Below are positions 1 through 10,486 of a stretch of DNA of 64,000 nucleotides, one piece after another. The notes under the pieces were generated by a model. It was given only the letters and a program-made list of their open reading frames with translations, was not told where the DNA came from and did not search any database. Origin of the DNA: Acinetobacter baylyi DSM 14961 = CIP 107474 (GTDB lineage Bacteria; Pseudomonadota; Gammaproteobacteria; Pseudomonadales; Moraxellaceae); assembly GCF_000368685.1 (NCBI RefSeq), contig NZ_KB849628.1, positions 62,001 through 126,000 on the forward strand, read 5' to 3'. The translations under genes were made by a program, and so were the position numbers. Numbering within the stretch: position 1 is the first letter of the stretch; every line of letters begins with the position of its first letter.

Positions 1-79
1 CTTTCTTATTAAAAATCTAATATTGAATCTCAACTCTTTTAAAGTTTTTTAATAAGATAACAAATATCTATGATTAAAA

Positions 80-895
80 TTATACCAAATTACGCAGCTC
101 ATTCGCAGTATTGCGTAATAAAGGTAAAACTTGATCGATAAGATACTGTGGCTGCACCCGATTGGTTTGTGACATACAATTAAGTGCTGCAATGGTAAGC
201 CCCTGTGCGTTTAAAACGGGTACCGCAATCGCAATCAGACCCAGTTCATGTTCCTCAGTAGACAAACAGTAGTCCGATTGCCGAACAGCATCTAATGTTT
301 CTAAAAAAGTATGTTCATCGGTAATGGTATAAGGCGTGAGGCGCTTCAGACCATATTTTTCAATCCATTCAATTTGTACTTCACGATCCAGAACAGAAAG
401 TAATACTTTACCGGTAGAGGTGGCGTGGGCAGGCAAACGATTACCCAAATGCATCCCATAGGGGCTCACGCGAAGATTATCTTGCTGGGGTAAATAACTA
501 CGCGCAACAGGTACAACTTCATGCTCATCGAGCACCACAATTGAAAAGGTGAGGCTGGTTTGAGCACACAGTAGATTTAAAAATGACTGTGCCACTTTGG
601 GTAAATGTGCCGAGCTTAAATAAGAACTAGAAAAACGTAAAACACGATGTGTAAGCCAAAAATAGTGCTCATCGGTATCTAAATAACCCAAAAATTTAAG
701 TGTCTTTAAATAACGCCGTGCAGCTGTTCTGCTTATACCAGTACGCTCTGCAACCTGTGTCACGTTCAGTCGTTGTCTGTCAATTCCAAATGCTTCTAAA
801 AGCGCTAAGCCTTTGGCCAAGCCTGCAATGTAATCTTCCGTACGTATTTCTTCACTTGAATGGGGATGTGCAAGGTATTGGTGATGTTGTTCCAT
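80..895 (-). CDS. pobR: PobR, IclR-family activator of pobA
   Basis: 271-aa IclR-family regulator: N-terminal winged helix-turn-helix (about residues 25-85, with the motif VTQVAERTGISRTAARRYLK) followed by the IclR effector domain, containing HATSTGKVLLS. It is divergent from pobA, the arrangement known for Acinetobacter PobR, which activates pobA in response to 4-hydroxybenzoate. The reading frame can be extended five codons to a TTG at 910, but the ATG at 895 gives 271 residues, in line with known PobR. The intergenic region holds a perfect palindrome fitting the described PobR operator. Identification rests on family motifs plus position next to pobA. Confidence 0.93.
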   Translation of the reverse strand: MEQHHQYLAHPHSSEEIRTEDYIAGLAKGLALLEAFGIDRQRLNVTQVAERTGISRTAARRYLKTLKFLGYLDTDEHYFWLTHRVLRFSSSYLSSAHLPKVAQSFLNLLCAQTSLTFSIVVLDEHEVVPVARSYLPQQDNLRVSPYGMHLGNRLPAHATSTGKVLLSVLDREVQIEWIEKYGLKRLTPYTITDEHTFLETLDAVRQSDYCLSTEEHELGLIAIAVPVLNAQGLTIAALNCMSQTNRVQPQYLIDQVLPLLRNTANELRNLV

Positions 896-919
896 AACAT
901 TCAAATCCAAAATGGTTTT

Positions 920-954
920 GTCCGATCATCGGACAGTTGTAATGCTAATCGGAT
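920..954. promoter_or_regulatory. PobR operator in the pobR-pobA intergenic region
   Basis: GTCCGATCATCGGAC at 920-934 is a perfect 7-1-7 palindrome, and a third related half-site ATCGGAT lies at 948-954, one turn plus a few bases further on. PobR of A. baylyi ADP1 is known to bind an operator made of three similar 10-bp sequences between pobR and pobA; the arrangement seen here (two inverted, one direct) matches that description. The palindrome is 25 bp upstream of the pobR ATG, so it could also serve autoregulation. Confidence 0.8.
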
Positions 955-990
955 AATTTTGAGCCTTGATTATAGATGTCTTTTTAATGA

Positions 991-2244
<1,254 letters not shown>

Positions 2245-2247
2245 AAC

Positions 2248-2278
2248 AAAAAGAGAGCGATTAGTCGCTCTCTTTTTT
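2248..2278. terminator. Bidirectional terminator between pobA and hcaG
   Basis: A-run and GAGAGCGA, loop TTAG, TCGCTCTC followed by a six-T run: stem of 13 bp. It separates the convergent pobA (+) and hcaG (-) genes and has an A/T-run on both sides, so it can act in both directions. Confidence 0.9.
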
Positions 2279-2291
2279 ATCTCGGCTGTGT

Positions 2292-4034
2292 TTATTTACA
2301 AGTGAAATTCTCGGCTTTTTCACTGTCACCTGTACCGTTATAACGTGCGATTTTTGGATATGGACATAGTGGTCGAGTTCGATTGGCCGACCAGCTCGAT
2401 GGTAACTCGCTATTGATTTCGCCACTTGCATTACCGACACCGCGTGCAGAAGCGAGAATTTGATCTGGTGCTTGACCATATTCTACCCAGTTCACCAAAG
2501 CAGTAAGTGCATCAAACTGGTCGGTCGCAAGCCCACCCCGCGAATGATTCATTCCCGGAACGCGATAAAAACGAGCAAAACTTTGTGCGTCACCCAAACT
2601 GCTGCTCTTGTATTTTGCCATCAGTTTATCGTACCAGTTTTGTGTGTCATCTACCGAAAATACGCCATCTGCTGTGCCTTGCACCACAATCATTTTACCG
2701 CCATGCAAGCGTAATTTATCCAGATTGAGCTCATCTGGCGGGATCATAAATGACATCGCGCTTTCTGAATAGGTCGAATTGGTTGCAGAAAGTTTTGGGT
2801 AATCTGTATCAAAATTATAGTTAAAGGCAAATTTTCGTGAATTTTGCACAATTGTTGGATCTGGTGGTACCTGAAATATAATGCCTACCGCTACCGGGTC
2901 GCGTGCCGTACCCACAGAAGAAACAAATTTCCAGCTTGCCCAATTGCTGCCAAGTAATCCCGGATCGTAAGGCTGGGTCGCATACAATGCTTCGCCAGAT
3001 GAATTGACAGGGCCGCGGTAAATATTAGCCACGACATCGATCTGGTCTTTACTCAAACAGCTTCCATCACGTGAACCCGAGCAGACAGGCACATCTTTAT
3101 GAATATCAAAGGCGGTTCGACAGGCTTCAACGTCTTGTACCATACCATCTGCTACACCATCGAGTGCATCACAGCGTGTTAAAATCGCATTGGCAAGTAC
3201 GTTACGTTCTGCATAGGTGAGTGCAGTGCTTAAATCATTTTCATCGGTGGCAACACGACGTAATTGCTGCGCCGTGTATAGCTGTGCCGCTGCTGCACGT
3301 GGTAGATGAAATCCGGGTGTGCTTGCCAAGATGCCATCGTACTGATCGCCTAGGCGTGTTGCAGCCATCATGGCATGTCGACCGCCGTTAGACGTACCTC
3401 CTGCATAAGATCGATCTGGCAATTTACCGTAAGCTGTTTTAATCAGATCTTTGGCCATAGGCGTTAACTTTGTAATAGCACCATAACCATAGTTGATGCG
3501 AGCTTGCGGATCTAAACCAAAAAGAGGATTTTGTGCAGATGAATGTCCGGCATCGGATGAAATTACCGCGAATCCGTCTTTTAAAGCATTGCTTAACATC
3601 CCGCCGCTGCCCACTTGTCCGGTCGCTGTGGCGATGTTGCCGTCGGTACCGCCATTTCCTTGATATAGAAAACGTCCGTTCCAGCTCACCGGAAGTCGCA
3701 TTTCAAAGCCAATCTGATAGGTTTGACCATCGATTGGGCTAATACGTTGCTCCATATAACCTTTGACCAAACAATGCGCCGGAATATTTTTCCCCACGAC
3801 GGTCAGAGCGCCTGCATTTTGTAAAGTTGCACTTTCAACTACGGTGGTATCAAATTTGAAACCGCTTAAATCTGTACAACTGCCTTTGAGCTGAGCACCT
3901 ACTGCTGGGCTTAATTGTGGAATACTTTGGCTCGACTGTGCCGTATCATGATCGTTATTGTCATTACATGCAGCTACACTGATGCAGACGCCGAGCAATG
4001 CAGCATGTTTAAAAAAATGTTGAGGTTTTTTCAT
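2292..4034 (-). CDS. hcaG: HcaG, hydroxycinnamoyl (chlorogenate) esterase, tannase family
   Basis: 580-aa tannase/feruloyl-esterase-family protein with a lipoprotein-type signal (MKKPQHFFKH...VAAC, Cys about residue 22). Catalytic elements visible: nucleophile motif GGTSNGG, an acid in QGTADGVF, a His in PGMNHSRGG, and the DALDGVADG calcium-loop motif typical of the family. In ADP1, HcaG hydrolyses chlorogenate to caffeate and quinate, feeding both hca and qui pathways. The frame extends 31 codons upstream, into hcaF, but the ATG at 4034 has AAGGAT at good spacing and starts the signal peptide, so it is chosen. Last gene of the minus-strand hca set, 22 nt after hcaF. Likely attached to a membrane on the outside of the cytoplasm. 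Confidence 0.9.
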   Translation of the reverse strand: MKKPQHFFKHAALLGVCISVAACNDNNDHDTAQSSQSIPQLSPAVGAQLKGSCTDLSGFKFDTTVVESATLQNAGALTVVGKNIPAHCLVKGYMEQRISPIDGQTYQIGFEMRLPVSWNGRFLYQGNGGTDGNIATATGQVGSGGMLSNALKDGFAVISSDAGHSSAQNPLFGLDPQARINYGYGAITKLTPMAKDLIKTAYGKLPDRSYAGGTSNGGRHAMMAATRLGDQYDGILASTPGFHLPRAAAAQLYTAQQLRRVATDENDLSTALTYAERNVLANAILTRCDALDGVADGMVQDVEACRTAFDIHKDVPVCSGSRDGSCLSKDQIDVVANIYRGPVNSSGEALYATQPYDPGLLGSNWASWKFVSSVGTARDPVAVGIIFQVPPDPTIVQNSRKFAFNYNFDTDYPKLSATNSTYSESAMSFMIPPDELNLDKLRLHGGKMIVVQGTADGVFSVDDTQNWYDKLMAKYKSSSLGDAQSFARFYRVPGMNHSRGGLATDQFDALTALVNWVEYGQAPDQILASARGVGNASGEINSELPSSWSANRTRPLCPYPKIARYNGTGDSEKAENFTCK

Positions 4035-4056
4035 TGCAATATCCTTATGCCTGAAT

Positions 4057-4446
4057 TTATGCATGTGCCAAGACCATGAAATTTGCGGTACTACGCGCCA
4101 CAAGTTTATGGTTTTGCCACGCTTCACTTTCGATGTTTAAAATGGATTTTCCTTGTTTGATAAATCGACATTTCGTCACCACAAGCCCAACCAAACACGG
4201 CCTTAGAAAATCTGTGGTCAGATTAATCGTCGTGGCTGGTTGTTGTTGATTTGCATGATACGCAAATAAGCCCATGATATCGTCCAGCATGGCGCAAATC
4301 ATGCCACCTTCCACTGTACCTCTTGGGTTGGTAAAGCTTTCTAGTGCAATATAATGAATTTCAAGCTCATGTTGATCATCATTCCACTGAATATTATGTC
4401 CTCCCAATAAACGGTGAATGGGGGGTAATGTCTGAGAAATTTGCAT
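4057..4446 (-). CDS. hcaF: HcaF, PaaI-type hotdog thioesterase
   Basis: 129-aa single hotdog domain. The family signature is at residues 40-56: NPRGTVEGG followed by MLDD; many PaaI-family members have His where this has Glu46 (GTVEGG). Family members hydrolyse acyl- or aroyl-CoA thioesters in the cytoplasm. Position between hcaE and hcaG matches hcaF of ADP1, whose role is not settled; a plausible job is releasing CoA from hydroxycinnamoyl-CoA or dihydro-CoA intermediates, thereby also lowering the inducing thioesters. It is separated from hcaE by an intrinsic terminator, so its expression may depend on read-through. Start ATG with GGAT about 8 nt upstream. Confidence 0.8.
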   Translation of the reverse strand: MQISQTLPPIHRLLGGHNIQWNDDQHELEIHYIALESFTNPRGTVEGGMICAMLDDIMGLFAYHANQQQPATTINLTTDFLRPCLVGLVVTKCRFIKQGKSILNIESEAWQNHKLVARSTANFMVLAHA

Positions 4447-4463
4447 AGATATGATCCATCATT

Positions 4464-4490
4464 GAAAAAGCTCCAGAAGATCTGGAGCTT
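4464..4490 (-). terminator. Intrinsic terminator after hcaE
   Basis: On the minus strand AGCTCCAGA, loop TCT, TCTGGAGCT is followed directly by a T-run: a 9-bp perfect stem. It lies between the hcaE stop codon and the hcaF start, inside what is otherwise a seven-gene co-directional set. Confidence 0.85.
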
Positions 4491-4497
4491 ATTGTTA

Positions 4498-5748
4498 TTA
4501 TTTAAACTTCCATGTGTAATCGATATTAATACGGGTTTCATTGACTGGCTTGATGTTGGCTGTGGCTAGCATGTTGTTGTCATAAATAGCGTAGCGAGCT
4601 CGAAGAGCCAGATTTTTTAACCAACCTGTTTGTATGGTATAGCCAATATCAAAATCAGTTTCACGTTCCTTAAGATTGGTACCCCCCAGATTTGGCGCGT
4701 AAATGTTTCTACCCATTGTATAACGTGTCATAAAACGTAAACCCGGCACATAATCTTTAAAGTCATACTCATAACGAAAGCTGTATGCTTTTTCTTTCGG
4801 ATTTAAAAATTCGCCCGGCCATGTATCGATGAGCAGTCCTGTTTCACCACCCGTTAAATATGGAAAAGCGGTTTCACCAAAATGCTGAAAGGTACCAAAA
4901 ATAAATTTATGATTTTGGCGTTTAAGCTCAAAATGCGCATGATATAAATCGTTGTCGACCAAACCTGCCTTTGCTTGGCCTTCATCGCGGCTACGATAGT
5001 AATGTAGATAGCTGCTTAAACGAGTTTGCGGATTTATGTCCCATTTGTATAAAAAGCCAGTTGTCATCTGATCGTATAAATTATTAACATCCAGATAAAA
5101 TAATCCTAAACGTAAAGCCGGACTTACATTGTAATAGCCACCTGCGTAGTAAAGACCATTTGTTTCAGCACTTTTGAAACGCCCATTCACCGCTGAAATC
5201 CTGATATTTTCATAATTGGTCGAGTCGCGCTGATTCACCTTGTCTATAAATGCTCCTTGCAGCTCAAAATTCTTAATATCTTTCGATTCCAGTGAAATAC
5301 CACGGTAGGTTTGCGGTAGTAGGCGTGCAGGAGAGGCCACCAGCACGGGATTCATGGGTCTGAGTGTTCCTACTTTTAATTCGGTCTGACTGACTTTTGC
5401 TTTACCGGTCAGGCCAATTTCGCCGTAGCTGCTGGCGGGTTCATTGGTGACCGTGTCGCGAGGTAAATTGCCTGTACCCGCATATTTGGCACTGGCATCG
5501 AGCTTAAATCCTGCTGTAGCCAAAACATCGAGCCCAAAACCAATGGTTCCTTCGGTATAACCAGAATTTGCTTTAAAAATAAAGCCTTGTGTCCAGTCTT
5601 TTGCAGCGGGATATTTAGAAACTTCTTGATAATCGCGATCGAAATAGAAATTTCGTGTGGTGAGTTCGACTGTACTTTTATCAATAAAGTCTGAAGCAAA
5701 TACAGAACCCGAGAGCATCACAGCAGAGTACATCCATAATTTTGACAT
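4498..5748 (-). CDS. hcaE: HcaE, OprD-family outer membrane porin
   Basis: 416-aa protein with a cleavable signal peptide ending GSVFASDF (about residue 19) and a body of alternating short amphipathic strands with many Tyr/Phe/Gly residues, ending in TWKFK with a terminal aromatic near the C-terminus, as expected of an outer membrane beta-barrel. The pattern fits the OprD family, known for uptake of aromatic and carboxylic substrates. Position matches hcaE of ADP1. Expected role: diffusion of hydroxycinnamates across the outer membrane. SD sequence GGAAGAA precedes the ATG. Substrate range cannot be read from sequence. Confidence 0.88.
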   Translation of the reverse strand: MSKLWMYSAVMLSGSVFASDFIDKSTVELTTRNFYFDRDYQEVSKYPAAKDWTQGFIFKANSGYTEGTIGFGLDVLATAGFKLDASAKYAGTGNLPRDTVTNEPASSYGEIGLTGKAKVSQTELKVGTLRPMNPVLVASPARLLPQTYRGISLESKDIKNFELQGAFIDKVNQRDSTNYENIRISAVNGRFKSAETNGLYYAGGYYNVSPALRLGLFYLDVNNLYDQMTTGFLYKWDINPQTRLSSYLHYYRSRDEGQAKAGLVDNDLYHAHFELKRQNHKFIFGTFQHFGETAFPYLTGGETGLLIDTWPGEFLNPKEKAYSFRYEYDFKDYVPGLRFMTRYTMGRNIYAPNLGGTNLKERETDFDIGYTIQTGWLKNLALRARYAIYDNNMLATANIKPVNETRINIDYTWKFK

Positions 5749-5785
5749 TGTATTTCTTCCTGAAACATCTTTGTTGTTTTGACAG

Positions 5786-5802
5786 GGTTGGTCGTACCAA
5801 CC
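5786..5802 (-). other. Hairpin between hcaD and hcaE
   Basis: GGTTGGT, loop CGT, ACCAACC: a perfect 7-bp stem within the 75-nt gap between hcaD and hcaE. There is no T-run on either side, so it is not a standard terminator; it could pause transcription or protect an mRNA end. Confidence 0.5.
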
Positions 5803-5823
5803 ATGAGGTTTAAAAAATATTAA

Positions 5824-6963
5824 TTATTTTCCGAGTACGTCTCGCGCCACGATTTCCTTCATGATTTCGTTGGTGCCACCGTAAATTTTTTGCACACGTG
5901 AATCGACAAAAAAACGAGAAATCGGATATTCCTGCATATAGCCGTATCCCCCAAATAATTGCAGCAGTTGATCGATCACGTCGCACTGGGTATCGGTAAT
6001 AAAGCATTTCAATGCAGCAACATGGCCCACAGTCAGCGCCCCCTGATGGTACATTTGGGCACATTCATGAATAAACGCTTGCGCTGCTTTGGCTTTGATT
6101 TGTGCATTGGCAATCACAAAGCGCGTGTTTTGAAGCTGCGCCAGTGTTTGGCCAAATGCTTTGCGCTCTCGTACATAACTGGTGGTCAGGTCAATCGCGC
6201 CCCAAATCGACCCCATACCCATCATCGCGATACTTAAACGTTCACGAGGGAGCTCTTGCATCAGATATGCAAAGCCTTGGCCTTCTTGACCAAGGCGCTG
6301 AGTTACTGGTACATGAACGCCATCGAAAAAGAGTTCGGCAGTGTCTTGTGCATGCAGTCCAATTTTTTTAAGCGAACGTCCTTTTTCAACACCTTCAAGT
6401 TGCGCATCGACCAAAAACAGAGAAATACCTTTTGCGCGTGCCTGTGGGTCTGTTTTGGCAACCAGAACAATTAAATCGGCATGTAGTCCGTTGGAGATAA
6501 AGGTTTTTGAACCATCAATGACGTAATGCTCGTTTTTTAAAATCGCTTGAGTGCGAATAGCTTGAAGGTCTGATCCGGCATTGGCTTCGGTCATGGCAAT
6601 TGCTGTTACCACTTCGCCCGATACCATTTTGGGTAACCAGTATTTCTTTTGCGCCTCACTACCCATATTTTGGATATAAGGAGAGACCAGTTCATTTTGT
6701 CCACCAATGGCAACCGCAAGTGAGCCAAATCCTGCGCGTGCAGTTTCTTGCACCAGCATGAGCGAGTAGTGAACTGGTGCGCCATATCCACCGTATTCTT
6801 CTGGAACATCGACACACAAGAACCCATTTTCACCGAGTAAGTTCCAGATATGTCGAGGAATCAGACCATCGTGCTCCCATTGCTCGTAATAGGGCGCAAC
6901 ATGATCGTTTAAAAAACGTTTGTAAGTATCGCGGAACAATTCAAAATCAGTATCTTGCTGCAT
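5824..6963 (-). CDS. hcaD: HcaD, acyl-CoA dehydrogenase for dihydro-hydroxycinnamoyl-CoA
   Basis: 379-aa FAD-dependent acyl-CoA dehydrogenase. Motifs: AMTEANAGSD (about residues 123-132), the flavin region TFISNG, and the C-terminal IYGGTNEIMKEI. The last motif has Gly where MCAD-type enzymes carry the catalytic Glu; instead Glu241 in the PRERLSIA helix is in the position used as base by isovaleryl-CoA and long-chain acyl-CoA dehydrogenases. In ADP1, HcaD is proposed to desaturate dihydrocaffeoyl-, dihydroferuloyl- and dihydrocoumaroyl-CoA to the cinnamoyl-CoA substrate of HcaA. Co-directional with hcaC 69 nt upstream; SD AAGGTG before the ATG. Confidence 0.88.
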   Translation of the reverse strand: MQQDTDFELFRDTYKRFLNDHVAPYYEQWEHDGLIPRHIWNLLGENGFLCVDVPEEYGGYGAPVHYSLMLVQETARAGFGSLAVAIGGQNELVSPYIQNMGSEAQKKYWLPKMVSGEVVTAIAMTEANAGSDLQAIRTQAILKNEHYVIDGSKTFISNGLHADLIVLVAKTDPQARAKGISLFLVDAQLEGVEKGRSLKKIGLHAQDTAELFFDGVHVPVTQRLGQEGQGFAYLMQELPRERLSIAMMGMGSIWGAIDLTTSYVRERKAFGQTLAQLQNTRFVIANAQIKAKAAQAFIHECAQMYHQGALTVGHVAALKCFITDTQCDVIDQLLQLFGGYGYMQEYPISRFFVDSRVQKIYGGTNEIMKEIVARDVLGK

Positions 6964-7032
6964 ATTTCACCTTTTTTTAGCATGATCAAGGCCTAACCCC
7001 ATACGAAATGAGCTTGAGAACAAGAAATAAAC

Positions 7033-8913
7033 TTAGGAGTGATTTAAAACGGGTATACGTACAATCAATGGATTATCTGTTTGTTTGTTATACAGTTCTT
7101 CGACCAGTGCAGCACGACGTTTTAAGATGTTACTCTGATTTAAATTGCCTTTATCGGTTACTTCACCTGCATCGAGCTGTGGTGCTTCAGTCATTAAATA
7201 CAACATTGATACCCGATTTGAACTGCCCGTGGCATCTTTGTTGTACTGAATTAAAAACTGTCGAAACCACTGCTGTACTTTAGGGTGTTGCAAGATATCT
7301 ATTGCGCTATGATTTTTCATATTCAGACCAGCAAAATCTGCACAGGCATCAAGCTTAGGAAAAACCAAGAAGCCAATCGCATTTAGATTTGAACCGGTAA
7401 TACAAACATCTTGAATCAACAAATTACCTTGAATGAGTGCCTTGTTGCGTAAAGTGCCCACATTCACAAAGGTACCCGTGTTGAGTTTGAAATCTTCTGC
7501 AATACGGCCGTCGTACATCAGGCCCTGTGCAGGGTCGTTTGGATCGACCAGACGTACCGCATCGCCAGTATGGAAAAAGCCGTCTTCATCAAAAATTGTG
7601 CTTTGCTGGTCGGCCTTAAGGCGCCAGTAACCTTTCATGACGTGCTTGCCACGAACACAAAATTCAAGTTTGTCACCATAGGGAACTAATTTGATTTCAC
7701 AGCCCGGAGCAGGGTAGCCAATAAAACCAGCCATTACCCGTGGGCCTGTGGTAAAGGCGCACGATGGTGCCGTTTCGGTCATGCCCAAGCCACTCATGAT
7801 GCGGATTTTTTCACCGCAATGTGCCTGTGCAATTTTATCGAGTCGGTTCCAGCCTGCTTCAGATAATGCAGCACCAGCAAAAAACAAAATTTTAACGTTG
7901 GCAAAGAAGCGATCTCTGAGTTCGGCATCTTTTTCAAGTGCATCGGTGAGTTCTTCCCAGCCTTTGGGTACATTTAGATAAACCGTCGGTGAAATTTCTT
8001 TTAAATTTCGAATCGTTTCATCAAATTTTCCCGGAACGGGCTTACCGTCATCGATGTAAATGGTTCCGCCGTTATAAAGCGCAATCCCAACATTGTGGCT
8101 TCCACCGAATGTATGATGCCAAGACAACCAGTCCAGTAAGACAGGCGGTGTGTCTTCAAATTCTGGAAATGTTTGAAGTAGCATTTGTTGATTGATACAC
8201 AGCATCAAATGTGTGGTCGGAACAGCCTTTGGAAGCTTGGTCGAACCGGATGTAAATAAAAACTTGGCAATCTGATGCTCATCTAGCGTTTCATAATGTT
8301 CTTGAACATCGGTCACAGGGGTATCTAATAAAGACTGAAACGATGTACAGACTTGATCACCTATAATGCCTTTATTGGTCACAATTTCAATATGATCTTG
8401 CGTACAGCTTTGAATGGCTTTAGCAAAAGCTTGTCCATCATTTGCATACACCATGCCTGGGGTGAGCACATCAAACACATGTTTTAATTTGCCAAAATCT
8501 TGAGATACCAGTGAGTAGGCTGGCGAAATAGCAGAAAATGGTACACCTGCCAACATCGCGCCCATCGAAAGCGTTAAGTGTTCAAGATCATTTCCCGATA
8601 AAATTACCAAAGGTCGTTCTTGGCTTAAGTTGCGCTGATGCAAAGCTTGTGCAATATGCCAAGCACGTTGCAAGGTTTCTGCATAACTGAGCCTGATCCA
8701 TTCGTCTTGTGTATTGCGTTTAGCGGCAAAGGTATGGTAGGGCTTAACTTTAGCAAAATGAATCAAACGATCGGTCAGTTTTTGCGGATAAGCCTTGAGT
8801 TGTTCTTTGGGTTGAATATGTAAAACCGGACCTTTATAAAAATAGTCAATTGCATGTTGTCCAAGTTTTACAAAGCGCTCTCTGTCTTGTGATTGAGTGG
8901 CATTCATTTGCAT
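7033..8913 (-). CDS. hcaC: HcaC, hydroxycinnamate:CoA ligase
   Basis: 626-aa AMP-forming acyl-CoA synthetase. The P-loop motif FTSGSTKLPKAVP and the later GLGMTETAP and YDGRIAEDFKL motifs are present; the last (YDGR...DFKL) marks the hinge to the C-terminal domain. Expected reaction: hydroxycinnamate (and dihydro forms) + CoA + ATP to the CoA thioester, which is the true inducer sensed by HcaR. The frame starts at 8961, but GGAGTG lies 8 nt before the ATG at 8913, which is therefore preferred. Family members for feruloyl-CoA synthesis of this length (about 620 aa) are known in Pseudomonas and Acinetobacter. Confidence 0.9.
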   Translation of the reverse strand: MQMNATQSQDRERFVKLGQHAIDYFYKGPVLHIQPKEQLKAYPQKLTDRLIHFAKVKPYHTFAAKRNTQDEWIRLSYAETLQRAWHIAQALHQRNLSQERPLVILSGNDLEHLTLSMGAMLAGVPFSAISPAYSLVSQDFGKLKHVFDVLTPGMVYANDGQAFAKAIQSCTQDHIEIVTNKGIIGDQVCTSFQSLLDTPVTDVQEHYETLDEHQIAKFLFTSGSTKLPKAVPTTHLMLCINQQMLLQTFPEFEDTPPVLLDWLSWHHTFGGSHNVGIALYNGGTIYIDDGKPVPGKFDETIRNLKEISPTVYLNVPKGWEELTDALEKDAELRDRFFANVKILFFAGAALSEAGWNRLDKIAQAHCGEKIRIMSGLGMTETAPSCAFTTGPRVMAGFIGYPAPGCEIKLVPYGDKLEFCVRGKHVMKGYWRLKADQQSTIFDEDGFFHTGDAVRLVDPNDPAQGLMYDGRIAEDFKLNTGTFVNVGTLRNKALIQGNLLIQDVCITGSNLNAIGFLVFPKLDACADFAGLNMKNHSAIDILQHPKVQQWFRQFLIQYNKDATGSSNRVSMLYLMTEAPQLDAGEVTDKGNLNQSNILKRRAALVEELYNKQTDNPLIVRIPVLNHS

Positions 8914-8998
8914 TTCGTTCACTCCATGTTGTACATCGCTGTACTTTTTTGCATCATGCAATTTTTATATCGTTATTTTTTAAAACCATACCCAATGG

Positions 8999-10450
8999 TT
9001 AAATTGGGTAATGGCGTGGCTGTGTTTGTACGGTAATCCAGCGAAGCTCGGTAAATTCAGCAATGGATGCTTTACTGCCAAAGCGACCATAACCACTCGA
9101 TTTAGTGCCACCGAAGGGCATCTGTGCTTCATCGTGTACGGTTGCACCATTGATATGGCAAATCCCGGAGTCAATCTGTTTGGCAACATCCATCGCCAAA
9201 CCAAAGTTTTGACTAAATACAGCCGAAGATAAACCAAACTCACTGTCATTTGCCAAGCGAACACCGTCTTCAATGCTAGCAAAACGTTGTACTGTACAAA
9301 CTGGCCCAAATGATTCTTCGCGATACAACAACATTTCGGGTTGAATATCCAGTACGAGTGTCGGTTGCATGAGGGTATCTTGAATCTGGATACCCAACGG
9401 AAGGTTGGCACCTTTTTGCTGTGCATCTTCAAGTAAGTGCTGAATTCGCTCTGCTGCGCGTCGGCTTTCAAGTACACCCAACATACTGCCTTGCTGCGTT
9501 GGATTACCTGCTTTAAGTGAGGCTGTTTTTTGAATGAGCTTTTCAATAAAGCGATCTGCAATGCCGTCTTGAACCAAAACACGTTCTGTCGACATACAGA
9601 TCTGGCCTTGATTGAAAAATGCACCAAATGCAACCGCATTCACAGCTTCATCCAGATCGGCATCATTTAAAATCACCACAGGCGCCTTACCACCAAGTTC
9701 TAATAAAACAGGTTTAAGATGCTTTGCTGCTGTTTCGGCAATAATTTTACCCACTTTGGTCGAACCGGTGAAATTAATGCGTTTAACTGCAGGGTGTTCA
9801 ATCAGACGCTCAACGACTTGTGGTGCATCTTGAGGTGCATGTGTAATGACATTAACCACACCTTCACCCAAACCAGCTTCATTTAAAATTGCACCTATCA
9901 AGCGATGGGTTGCCGGGCAAGCTTCCGAGGCTTTGAGTACTACCGTATTGCCACAAGCTAAAGGCATTGCAAGTGCTCGGGTTGGCAAAATAACAGGTGC
10001 ATTCCAAGGCGCGATCCCGACTACAACACCACATGGCACCCGAATTCCCATTGCCAGATTGCCCGGTACATCAGACGGAATTAAGCTTCCGTCAATTTGA
10101 GTGGTCATCGCGGCGGCTTCGCGTAGCATGTTGGCTGCCAGATGTACATTAAAGCCATACCATGTGGCTGTTGAACCTGTTTCACGCATACCGATTTCGA
10201 TAAACTTTTCGGTATTTTGATCCATCAGATCTGCCGCTTTGAGCAAGCGTAAACGACGTTCAGTCGGCGAAACTTTTGACCAGATTTGAAATGCACGGCT
10301 AGCCGATTCAAGTGCACGATCGACATCCTCAAGTGTTGCAGCAGCAGCAACACTTGCAACATGACCGTCTATTGGGCTAATGCGTTCAAAGGTGGCTTGA
10401 TTGGCAGCATCGACAGACTGACCATCAATAAGTAACTGTACATGTTGCAT
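8999..10450 (-). CDS. hcaB: HcaB, hydroxybenzaldehyde (vanillin) dehydrogenase
   Basis: 483-aa NAD(P)-dependent aldehyde dehydrogenase. Seen: FTGSTKVGK nucleotide-binding motif (about 225-233), LELGGKAP with the general-base Glu (about 250), and catalytic Cys in NQGQICMSTERV (about 283). It oxidises 4-hydroxybenzaldehyde, protocatechualdehyde or vanillin, the aldehydes released by HcaA, to the corresponding benzoates. Lies 36 nt after hcaA; SD TAAGGAT precedes the ATG. Full family length. Confidence 0.9.
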   Translation of the reverse strand: MQHVQLLIDGQSVDAANQATFERISPIDGHVASVAAAATLEDVDRALESASRAFQIWSKVSPTERRLRLLKAADLMDQNTEKFIEIGMRETGSTATWYGFNVHLAANMLREAAAMTTQIDGSLIPSDVPGNLAMGIRVPCGVVVGIAPWNAPVILPTRALAMPLACGNTVVLKASEACPATHRLIGAILNEAGLGEGVVNVITHAPQDAPQVVERLIEHPAVKRINFTGSTKVGKIIAETAAKHLKPVLLELGGKAPVVILNDADLDEAVNAVAFGAFFNQGQICMSTERVLVQDGIADRFIEKLIQKTASLKAGNPTQQGSMLGVLESRRAAERIQHLLEDAQQKGANLPLGIQIQDTLMQPTLVLDIQPEMLLYREESFGPVCTVQRFASIEDGVRLANDSEFGLSSAVFSQNFGLAMDVAKQIDSGICHINGATVHDEAQMPFGGTKSSGYGRFGSKASIAEFTELRWITVQTQPRHYPI

Positions 10451-10486
10451 CGAGTGTATCCTTACTTGAGCATTGATGTTGCGAAC

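Noticed and set aside
2460..2728. Plus-strand open frames inside hcaG
   Set aside because: Overlap the C-terminal part of the esterase in antisense with no SD and no family features.
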